Positions 24,240 to 31,543 of a DNA stretch of 64,000 nucleotides are shown in pieces. Numbering within the stretch: position 1 is the first letter of the stretch; every line of letters begins with the position of its first letter. The notes below the pieces were generated by a model, which saw only the letters and a list, made by a program, of their open reading frames with translations, was not told where the DNA came from and searched no databases. A program made the position numbers and the translations under genes. Location: contig JBBSGB010000016.1 in NCBI GenBank assembly GCA_038254545.1, forward strand, positions 1 to 64,000, in the 5' to 3' direction. This stretch comes from CAHJXF01 sp038254545. GTDB lineage: Bacteria > Pseudomonadota > Gammaproteobacteria > Burkholderiales > Burkholderiaceae_D.

Positions 24240-26156
24240 ATGCACCAAATTCGCTTTGCGACGACGGCAGACGATGGGTCTGTTGGGGAGCTCTACGGAC
24301 GAATCATCCGCGAAGCTGCGTGGCTTCCTGCGCATGCGCGGACGCAAACGGACTTCGCCAACGTGTCGCAAGGAGAGACCGTCTGTGTCGGCCATGCGCC
24401 CGACGGCCGCCTCAAGGGATTTCTCTCGGTCTATGAATCCGAATCATTTGTTCATCATCTCTATGTAGCTCCCGAGTTTGCGCGCCAAGGGGTCGGAACC
24501 GCCCTTCTTTCATTCCTGCGCCCTAGGCTTCCCTTTCCGTGGCGCTTGAAATGCGTTCGTGCAAATACAGCGGCATTGGCGTTTTATTCATCGCTCGGCT
24601 GGCGCGAGGTCAACGCCGGGAATGGTGAGCAAGGGCCTTACGCGGTCCTTGAATTCGGGCGTCCGATGTCAGCCGCCATTCCCATCGACGGCACCGTTTA
24701 CGCGGTACTTCTCAATCACTGCGATGCGCTCGATGCGCTCGGCGACGCGGTGCATGACAAGCCCTACGGCAAGCCGCCGATCGCGCCTGTTCTTTATCTA
24801 CGGCCTGCCAACACGTGGGATGCCGACGGCGCGACGGTGGCTCTGCCCGAAGGTATCGACGAGGCGGAGGTCGATGCGACCTTCGGCATCGTGTTCGATC
24901 GCGCGACCTCGCATGTCTCCGCCGCCGATGCGCTTGATCATGTGCGCGGCTTCGTGGTCGTCGCCGATCTCACCGTGCCGCACGCGAGCGTCTATCGGCC
25001 CGCGATCGGCCAGCGCAATCGCGATGGGTTCTGTGTGTTCGCTTCGCGCGTCGTCGATGCAGCGTCGTTGGACGCTTCGCTCGATCTGCAAGCGTTGGCC
25101 GTCGAGGCGCGTGTCGACGATGCGGTTGTGGCGACAGGCACGACGGCGGGATTGATCCGCTCGGTGCCGCAACTGATTGCCGACATCAGCGGCTTCATGC
25201 GCTTCGATGCCGGTGATGTATTGCTGGTCGGCGCGATCGGAAAGCCCGCGCGGGCGCGCCGCGGCGATCGCGTGCGCGTGGAGATCGCCGGACTCGGTGA
25301 GGTGTCGTTGACGATCGCCACCCAATCCGAGACGCCGCGAGCGACGCCACCGCGGGAGCATCGCGAGCTGCGCGGCGACCGGGTCTCGCGCCCGGCGCGT
25401 CGCGGACACATCGCATGGAAAGGCGCGGTCCACGACGTGACCGAGGCCGACGGTCGCGTGCTTCTCGCCGACGGCCGCACGCTCGACGAAAAACAGCCGG
25501 TCTGGCTGCCGCCGTTGCCGCGCACGACACGCGCCCGCAGCATCTTCGCGCTCGGCCTCAACTACGCGGACCACGCGAAAGAACTCGCATTCAAGGCGCC
25601 CGACGAACCGCTGATCTTCATGAAGGGCGAGTCGACGCTTTTCGGCCATCGCGGCGTGACGCTGCGCCCGACGGATGCGACCTACATGCATTACGAGTGC
25701 GAGCTCGCGGTCGTGATCGGCCGCACCGCGCGCGGCGTCAAGCGCGACGACGCCTACGACCTCGTCGCCGGCTACACGGTCGCCAACGACTATGCGATCC
25801 GCGACTACCTCGAGAACTATTACCGCCCCAATCTGCGCGTGAAGAATCGCGAGGGCTCGACGCCGATCGGCCCGTGGCTGGTCGATGCGCACGCGGTTGC
25901 CGATCCGATGAATCTCGCGCTCACCACGCGCGTGAACGGCACGACTACCCAGCAAGGCTCGACACGCGACATGATTTTCGACATACCCTTTCTCGTCGAA
26001 TACCTGTCCGCCTTCATGACGCTGGAAGCTGGCGACGTGATCCTGACCGGAACCCCCGAAGGCCTCGTCGATACGCCAGTGGGTTCCGTGGTCGAGACGG
26101 CGATCGAGGGAATCGGCACGCTGATCAACTTCATCGCCGCGGACGAACGAATCTAG
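24240..26156 (+). CDS. hpaG: GNAT acetyltransferase domain fused to HpaG-type isomerase/decarboxylase
   Basis: 638 aa from ATG 24240. Residues ~1-140 form a GNAT domain (FVHHLYVAPEFARQGVGTALL is the acetyl-CoA loop; ANTAALAFYSSLGW follows). From Met143 (24666) onward the protein is a two-lobed FAH-fold protein like HpaG, with FALGLNYADHAKEL, YECELAVVIGR and TVANDYAIRDY, which hold the metal ligands. HpaG decarboxylates and isomerises intermediates of homoprotocatechuate meta-cleavage. No stop divides the halves, and no good ribosome site precedes the internal ATG. hpaF follows 14 bases downstream. The other hpa genes are not in the window. Confidence 0.8.
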   Translation: MHQIRFATTADDGSVGELYGRIIREAAWLPAHARTQTDFANVSQGETVCVGHAPDGRLKGFLSVYESESFVHHLYVAPEFARQGVGTALLSFLRPRLPFPWRLKCVRANTAALAFYSSLGWREVNAGNGEQGPYAVLEFGRPMSAAIPIDGTVYAVLLNHCDALDALGDAVHDKPYGKPPIAPVLYLRPANTWDADGATVALPEGIDEAEVDATFGIVFDRATSHVSAADALDHVRGFVVVADLTVPHASVYRPAIGQRNRDGFCVFASRVVDAASLDASLDLQALAVEARVDDAVVATGTTAGLIRSVPQLIADISGFMRFDAGDVLLVGAIGKPARARRGDRVRVEIAGLGEVSLTIATQSETPRATPPREHRELRGDRVSRPARRGHIAWKGAVHDVTEADGRVLLADGRTLDEKQPVWLPPLPRTTRARSIFALGLNYADHAKELAFKAPDEPLIFMKGESTLFGHRGVTLRPTDATYMHYECELAVVIGRTARGVKRDDAYDLVAGYTVANDYAIRDYLENYYRPNLRVKNREGSTPIGPWLVDAHAVADPMNLALTTRVNGTTTQQGSTRDMIFDIPFLVEYLSAFMTLEAGDVILTGTPEGLVDTPVGSVVETAIEGIGTLINFIAADERI

Positions 26157-26170
26157 ACTCTAGACAGCCC

Positions 26171-26578
26171 ATGCCTCACGTCGTCATCGAATACACCGAC
26201 AACCTGCGTGCCGATGCGGACATCGCGGCCCTCTTGAAGAAGACCAACGCGCTGCTGATCGAGCAGCGAACCGACGCGGGTCCGGTGTTTCCGATCGGCG
26301 GCATTCGCTCGCGTGCGATCGCCTTGACGGAGTACTGCATCGCCGACGGTGGCGCAGACGACGCCTTCGTACACGTCACCGTCAAGATCGGCGCAGGCCG
26401 CGACGCGGCGACAAAGAAGAGAGCCTTCGATGCGCTCTTCGCGATGCTCGAAGAGCACTTCGCCGATCTCTACGCACGCCGCGGCCTCGCACTGTCGATG
26501 GAGGTGGTCGAATTCAGCGAGGCCGGTACCTGGAAGCACAACAACATTCACGAGCGCTTCAAGGCAAAGGGTTCGTGA
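26171..26578 (+). CDS. hpaF: 5-carboxymethyl-2-hydroxymuconate isomerase
   Basis: 135 aa, close to the family's ~125. It starts MPHVVIEYTDNL, keeping the N-terminal proline that acts as general base after Met removal in this tautomerase-like family. FPIGGIRSRAIALTEYCIADG and KHNNIHERF near the end are typical HpaF blocks. It isomerises 5-carboxymethyl-2-hydroxymuconate in 4-hydroxyphenylacetate/homoprotocatechuate breakdown and pairs with HpaG, encoded 14 bases upstream. Confidence 0.9.
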   Translation: MPHVVIEYTDNLRADADIAALLKKTNALLIEQRTDAGPVFPIGGIRSRAIALTEYCIADGGADDAFVHVTVKIGAGRDAATKKRAFDALFAMLEEHFADLYARRGLALSMEVVEFSEAGTWKHNNIHERFKAKGS

Positions 26579-26638
26579 TCGCAATCGCGGCGAGTCGCGC
26601 GTGGCCCGAGCGTCTTCGTCGGCCCGGGTTGCGCGGTG

Positions 26639-27106
26639 TTACTTCGGCTGCAGCAGCTTCTGCAGGTTGACGAGATTTTCCTGGAAGCGATCCTGCACCA
26701 CCTTCCATGCCTTGCTGCGCGATGCAGCCTCCATCTCGGCAAGCTCGCGCATGTCCGCCATCGCCTTCTGCACGCCCTTGCGGGCACGCTCGGCCTGCTT
26801 CGATAGTGCGTCGGGACCGGTTGCATCCTGCATCGCTGCCTGCCACTGCGTGAGCGATTCCATCAGGATTTCGTTGCGTCGCCTGGCCAGCGCCTGGATG
26901 CCTTCGTAGGCCTCCCGATTCGCCTCGGCCAGCGCCTCCATGTCCTTCTTCTGCGACTCCATGATGGCCGCGATGTCGATGCCCGGCACCTTGAACTGCT
27001 TCATCATCTTACCGATGTCGCCCAGGCCGGGTATGTCGCTAAAGCCGGGCATGTCCGCCTTGCCCGAACTCGACGCAGTGCTTGCGGTTTTCTTGCTGGT
27101 AGCCAT
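26639..27106 (-). CDS. Phasin family protein (polyhydroxyalkanoate granule protein)
   Basis: 155 aa. A Lys/Ser/Ala-rich N-terminus precedes a long amphipathic helical region: MMKQFKVPGIDIAAIMESQKK, then EANREAYEGIQALARRR and later AMADMRELAEMEAASRSKAW. This layout is typical of phasins, which coat PHB granules. AGAGGAGAGG is a strong ribosome site before the ATG. It is convergent with hpaF. Acetoacetyl-CoA synthetase is encoded about 1 kb away, which fits a PHB/acetoacetate carbon-storage context. Confidence 0.85.
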   Translation of the reverse strand: MATSKKTASTASSSGKADMPGFSDIPGLGDIGKMMKQFKVPGIDIAAIMESQKKDMEALAEANREAYEGIQALARRRNEILMESLTQWQAAMQDATGPDALSKQAERARKGVQKAMADMRELAEMEAASRSKAWKVVQDRFQENLVNLQKLLQPK

Positions 27107-27277
27107 GAAGCCTCTCCTCTTTGGTTTGTCGACGACTCTTTGAATTCACGACCACACGCAGGTTACACCGCGTGTCGGGAGATGGCATCCTTCGCGGAGC
27201 GTTACGATCGAGGCCAGCGGCACAGACGAGGGCCCACGGACGATGAACAACGCGCCACGCAACGATCGGATTCGGCC

Positions 27278-28126
27278 ATGAGCGCAACCACGACCCCACC
27301 ATCGACATCGACTCGCGCGGCCTCGGCTCGTCCGACGCATTTCGAGTCCGCGCATTTCGAGCCCGCGCATTTCGAGCCCGACGAATGGGCCGCGCGGCTG
27401 CAACTCGCCGCCTGCTATCGCATCGTCGCGCATCTCGGATGGACCGAGCTGATCTACAACCACATCACCTTGCGCCTGCCTTCCCGCGAGGGCGACGCGC
27501 GGCCGCAATTCCTGATCAATCCCTTCGGCCTGCACTACACCGAGGTGTGCGCGTCGAACCTGGTCCGCATCGATCTCGATGGCCGCATCGTCGAGAACCC
27601 GGACGCGCCTTCGCGGTGGCCGGTCAATCCCGCGGGCTTCACCGTGCACGCGGCGATCCACGAGGGCATCCCCGATGCGCATTGCGTGATGCATGTGCAC
27701 ACCACCGCGGGCATGGCCGTCGCGTGCTCGCGGGGCGGCCTGTCGATGAGCAACTTCTACGCGGCGCAGTTGCACGGCAAGCTCGCGTATCACGACTTCG
27801 AAGGCATCACGGTACATGCCGATGAAGGCCCTCGCCTGGTTGCGAACATTGGCGACAAGCCCGTGGTGATCCTGCGCAATCACGGCCTGCTCGCGTGGGC
27901 CGACACGGTGCCGCGCACGCTCTCGGTCATGTGGCTGCTCAACCGCGCATGCGAGATCCAGTTGGCCTCGCAGGCGATGGGTCCGACCATCCCGATTTCC
28001 GAGGCGGTGCAGATCGCGTGCACGCGCGATGCGCTGCAGTTCGACCCGCGCTTTGGCGCCGGCCAGGACGTGTTCGATGCATTGACACGCCAGATCGATC
28101 GCATCGATCCGAGCTGGCGCGAATAG
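27278..28126 (+). CDS. Class II aldolase/adducin family protein
   Basis: 282 aa from ATG 27278; the frame runs open upstream but without similarity. The fold marks are GWTELIYNHITLRLP, FLINPFGLHYTEV, and the metal histidines in CVMHVHTTAGMAVACS together with ILRNHGLLAW. Family members are zinc-dependent sugar-phosphate aldolases, epimerases or decarboxylases; the substrate is unknown. The N-terminal ~30 residues are low-complexity and contain a three-fold HFE(S/P)A-type repeat (27336-27380). It lies 9 bp upstream of acetoacetyl-CoA synthetase and is probably co-transcribed. Confidence 0.85.
   Translation: MSATTTPPSTSTRAASARPTHFESAHFEPAHFEPDEWAARLQLAACYRIVAHLGWTELIYNHITLRLPSREGDARPQFLINPFGLHYTEVCASNLVRIDLDGRIVENPDAPSRWPVNPAGFTVHAAIHEGIPDAHCVMHVHTTAGMAVACSRGGLSMSNFYAAQLHGKLAYHDFEGITVHADEGPRLVANIGDKPVVILRNHGLLAWADTVPRTLSVMWLLNRACEIQLASQAMGPTIPISEAVQIACTRDALQFDPRFGAGQDVFDALTRQIDRIDPSWRE
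27336..27380 (+). repeat. Three 15-bp tandem repeats inside the aldolase N-terminus
   Basis: The unit CGCATTTCGAGYCCG occurs three times without gaps at 27336, 27351 and 27366, with a single T/C difference in the first copy. It is in frame (5 codons) and encodes repeated His-Phe-Glu-(Ser/Pro)-Ala/Asp units. It is a candidate slippage repeat that would change protein length without breaking the frame. Confidence 0.85.
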
Positions 28127-28135
28127 CGTGTCGAT

Positions 28136-30223
28136 ATGCGCGTCGACATGAGCGAGATCATCTGGCGACCCTCGCCTGCGCGCATTCGCGATGCGCAAGT
28201 CACGGCGTACCAGAGTTGGCTCGAACAAACGCGTGGGCTGAAGTTCGATGGTTATGAGTCGTTGTGGCAATGGTCGGTCGATTCGCTCGAAGATTTCTGG
28301 CAGTCGATCTGGGACTACTTCGGGATCGAATCGCCGACGCCGTACATGCGCGTGCTCGATCGGCATGTGATGCCGGGTGCGAAGTGGTTCGAAGGTGCGA
28401 CGCTCAACTACGCGGCGGAAGTATTTCGCAATGGCCGAGCCGTCTCGAACCAGGTCGGGTCGATCGATGAATCGGCACGACCTGCGATCGTGTTTCGCAA
28501 CGAGCTCGGCGATCAGCCCGACGTGTCGTGGCCAGAGCTCGAACGCCGCGTCGCTTCACTCGCGGCAACGCTGACCGCTGCCGGCGTCGGTGCCGGCGAC
28601 CGGGTGGTTGCCTATCTGCCCAACGTGCCCGAAACCATCGTCGCGTTTCTCGCGGTCGCTTCCATCGGCGCGGTGTGGTCGGTGTGCGCGCCCGATATGG
28701 GCCCGGTGGGCGTGCTCGACCGCTTCCGGCAGATCGAGCCTGCCGCACTGATCGCATGCGACGCCTACCGCTATGGAGGCAAGATCCATGACCGCAGCGA
28801 CACGCTGATCGGCCTGCTCGAACAATTGCCGAGCGTACGGGTGCTGGTCTGCGTGCCGGTGGATGTCGAAGCGGGATCCGCAACGTCCTATCGCTCGCGC
28901 GTGCCAGCGCACGTGACGAGCGTGATCGCCTGGTCCGACGCGATCGCAGCCGACGTCGGGTTGTCGTGCGCGATGCTGTCCTTCGATCATCCGCTGTGGA
29001 TCGTGTATTCCAGCGGCACGACCGGTAGTCCGAAGGCGATCGTGCACGGGCACGGCGGTGTGATCCTGGTCGGCATGAAGGACACGCGGCTGCAGCTCGA
29101 CGTCGCACCCGGCGACCGCTTTCACTGGTACTCCAGCAGCGGCTGGATCATGTGGAACTCGCAGGTCGCGGCCCTGCTGTGCGGCGCCACTGCGTGCATC
29201 TATGACGGCAACGCCGGTTGGCCCGACTGGAACACGCTGTGGCGCTTCGTCTCGGAGCGCGGCGTCAATTTCTTCGGCGCCGGCGCCGCGTTTCACGCGT
29301 CATGCCTCAAGGCAGGCGTCGAGCCGGGCCGCGACCTCGATCTCTCGAGATTGCAAAGCCTCGGCTCGACCGGATCGCCGTTGTCCGACGACGCGTATCG
29401 CTGGATCTACGGGCATGTGAAGCAGGACCTCTGGCTCGTGCCGATCTCGGGCGGCACCGATCTCGCGGCGGCATTCACCACCGGTTCGGTCACGCTGCCA
29501 GTGCGCGTGGGTGAGATGCAATGTCGCGGCTTGGGAGCTGCAGTCGCGGCCTTCGACGAGCGTGGCAATCCTTTGATCGATGAAGTCGGCGAGCTGGTCT
29601 GCACCGAGCCGATCCCGTCGATGCCGCTCTACTTCTGGAACGATCCGGGCGACCAACGCCTGCTCGAAAGCTATTACGACACCTATCCGGGTATATGGCG
29701 GCACGGCGACTGGATCAGGTTCATCCCGCGCGCGGGGGACACCGACGCGGAATATGGCCAGGCCACGCTGGGCGCGGTGATCTACGGCCGCTCGGACGCG
29801 ACCATCAATCGTCACGGCATCCGCATGGGCACCAGCGAGCTCTATCGCGCGGTCGAGGCGCTGCCCGAAGTGCTCGACAGTCTCGTCGTCGATCTCGAAT
29901 ATCTCGGACGCGAATCGTGGATGCCGCTGTTCGTCGTGCTGCGCGAAGGCCATGTTCTCGACGAAACGCTGGTGGCCCGCATCAAGGTCGAGATTCGTCG
30001 CGCGCTGTCTGCGCGCCACGTACCCAACGATGTCTTCGCGATCGCATCGGTGCCGCGCACGCTGTCGGGCAAGAAGCTCGAGTTGCCGGTGAAGAAATTG
30101 TTGATGGGGCAGCCGCTGGAGAAGGTCGTCAATCGGGATGCGATGGCAAACCCCGAGAGCATGGAGTGGTTCGTTGCGCTGGCGGTGAGTCGAGGGGAAA
30201 TCGATAGCGGATCACTTAAATGA
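28136..30223 (+). CDS. aacS: Acetoacetyl-CoA synthetase (acetoacetate-CoA ligase)
   Basis: 695 aa, close to the ~650-660 norm, from ATG 28136; ATG 28148 is an alternative. It is an ANL adenylating enzyme with an N-terminal acetyl-CoA-synthetase-like cap (WLEQTRGLKF, FWQSIWDYFGI), the A3 loop YSSGTTGSPKAIVHGHGG, the GGTDLAAAF substrate region and the C-terminal GRSDATINRHGIRMG hinge with the catalytic lysine region SGKKLELPVKK. It makes acetoacetyl-CoA from acetoacetate, ATP and CoA, feeding ketone-body use or PHB synthesis. The nearby phasin gene supports that role. Confidence 0.92.
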   Translation: MRVDMSEIIWRPSPARIRDAQVTAYQSWLEQTRGLKFDGYESLWQWSVDSLEDFWQSIWDYFGIESPTPYMRVLDRHVMPGAKWFEGATLNYAAEVFRNGRAVSNQVGSIDESARPAIVFRNELGDQPDVSWPELERRVASLAATLTAAGVGAGDRVVAYLPNVPETIVAFLAVASIGAVWSVCAPDMGPVGVLDRFRQIEPAALIACDAYRYGGKIHDRSDTLIGLLEQLPSVRVLVCVPVDVEAGSATSYRSRVPAHVTSVIAWSDAIAADVGLSCAMLSFDHPLWIVYSSGTTGSPKAIVHGHGGVILVGMKDTRLQLDVAPGDRFHWYSSSGWIMWNSQVAALLCGATACIYDGNAGWPDWNTLWRFVSERGVNFFGAGAAFHASCLKAGVEPGRDLDLSRLQSLGSTGSPLSDDAYRWIYGHVKQDLWLVPISGGTDLAAAFTTGSVTLPVRVGEMQCRGLGAAVAAFDERGNPLIDEVGELVCTEPIPSMPLYFWNDPGDQRLLESYYDTYPGIWRHGDWIRFIPRAGDTDAEYGQATLGAVIYGRSDATINRHGIRMGTSELYRAVEALPEVLDSLVVDLEYLGRESWMPLFVVLREGHVLDETLVARIKVEIRRALSARHVPNDVFAIASVPRTLSGKKLELPVKKLLMGQPLEKVVNRDAMANPESMEWFVALAVSRGEIDSGSLK

Positions 30224-30340
30224 TTGGGCCGCATCGTCAGAATGAATCTTGACCCCATGCCGAGGTCACTTGAGCATGTTCGCGCACCATGAATCCAACG
30301 CTCAGACTTCAAATGAGTCTGGCCAAAAGGAAACCAGGCG

Positions 30341-30579
30341 ATGTCGGCAAAGCCCATTGATCCCAGCGGAAGCGGGCCATATGATTCAGGCATGGAAGCC
30401 AGAATCGCAAGACTCGAAGCTCATGCGGAGCACATTCAGCGCGACGTGGGCGAGGTCAAGGCCGATCTGCGCGCCCTTGCCAGAAGGTGGATGCGCATCT
30501 GCTCATCCTCGACGGCATGCTGATCGCCTCCTCAATTGGCCTTGCAGGGTTGCTTGCCAAAGGCTTTCACTGGCTTTGA
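30341..30579 (+). pseudogene. Frameshifted small coiled-coil/membrane-anchor protein
   Basis: The first frame encodes MSAKPIDPSGSG and then a coiled coil (MEARIARLEAHAEHIQRDVG) up to LRAL. A neighbouring frame then carries KVDAHLLILDGMLIAS and a membrane helix (SSIGLAGLLAKGFHWL) to TGA at 30579. Joined with a one-base correction near 30483, the two give a familiar small-protein design: an N-terminal coiled coil plus a C-terminal membrane helix. It is either a genuine frameshift or a base-call error. Confidence 0.5.
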
Positions 30580-30612
30580 CGCGACCGAACGCTATTTTTC
30601 GAGGGAGCGTTC

Positions 30613-30795
30613 CTAGAACAAGCCCTTTTGATCGGTCGTCAGTTCTTCCTTCCTCGCCCTCTTGAAAGTCTGTGCACCCAGGCTCATAGCGGATACCTGC
30701 GCGCGCTCGCTGCCGTCCGGCAATCCTTCGATGGTCAGGATTTGCAACCTCGGATACGCCCAGTGGTGCGGGCTACGTGTTTCGGAGCCATTACT
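30613..30795 (-). pseudogene. 3' remnant of a site-specific DNA methyltransferase
   Basis: On the minus strand about 60 codons end in YPRLQILTIEGLPDGSERAQ, LGAQTFKRARKEE and a terminal DQKGLF. This tail style is known from adenine-specific restriction-modification methyltransferases. No catalytic motif or SAM loop remains; upstream the sequence merges into the thioesterase promoter region. Identification rests on the C-terminal tail only. Confidence 0.4.
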
Positions 30796-30867
30796 GAGGA
30801 AGTCATGGCAGAAGCCTTGAGCGACCGCGATGATCGCGATCATCGACGTGGGCCAAAGGGTATGGAC

Positions 30868-31323
30868 ATGAACGACGATTCTTCTCGGAAGGGCGCGATC
30901 AATACCACCGTCGATCCGCGCATGGCGCGATGGGTAACCGACGTGCTGCTCGGCTCGCCCGTCGCGCGCACGATCGGCATACGCCTGGTCGCGCTCGAGG
31001 TCGATCGCGTCGTGATGGCATTGCCCTTCAAGCCCGACAACGTGACGCTCGCCCGAATCGTTCACGGCGGCGTGATCGCGACCCTGATCGACATCGTCGG
31101 CGCCGCGGCCTCGGCATCGGGCGCCGACGGCGATGCGGTGCGCGGCGGAGCGACCGGCAACCTGGCGATCCACTATCTCGCGCCAGCCGAGGGCTGCGAC
31201 CTCGAAGCCGAAGCGATCGTCATCAAGCGCGGCAAGCACCAGACGGTCTCGGACATCACCGTGCGTTCGGGTGATGCGGTGATCGCCAAGGCCTTGTTGA
31301 CGAGCGCGATCTTCATTGCGTAA
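30868..31323 (+). CDS. PaaI-type hotdog-fold thioesterase
   Basis: 151 aa from ATG 30868, seven bases after an AAAGGG ribosome site. The frame is open upstream without similarity. Hotdog features are GIRLVALEVDRVVMALPF, then RIVHGGVIATLIDIVGAAA (the HGG motif and central helix) and ATGNLAIHYLAPAEG. The family hydrolyses acyl- or aryl-CoA thioesters. It has no operon partner and the substrate is unknown. Confidence 0.85.
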   Translation: MNDDSSRKGAINTTVDPRMARWVTDVLLGSPVARTIGIRLVALEVDRVVMALPFKPDNVTLARIVHGGVIATLIDIVGAAASASGADGDAVRGGATGNLAIHYLAPAEGCDLEAEAIVIKRGKHQTVSDITVRSGDAVIAKALLTSAIFIA

Positions 31324-31543
31324 TCGGACCCCGCTGGCGCGGCAACAACGTCCGATCTTGCGCGGCCGTGCGTTGCTCCCAGGGAATGCGCGGCCCACTT
31401 CGCACGAAAGCCCTAAAGATTCCTTTGGAGGCGGCGATATATTGACACCAGGTGAATTGCGTCGGTGACGCAGCCCTTCGCGCTTCCGCCGGCAGCCAGT
31501 ATCGCGACACGCGGTTTCGTGCAGGACCACGAAGTCGCCGCTA

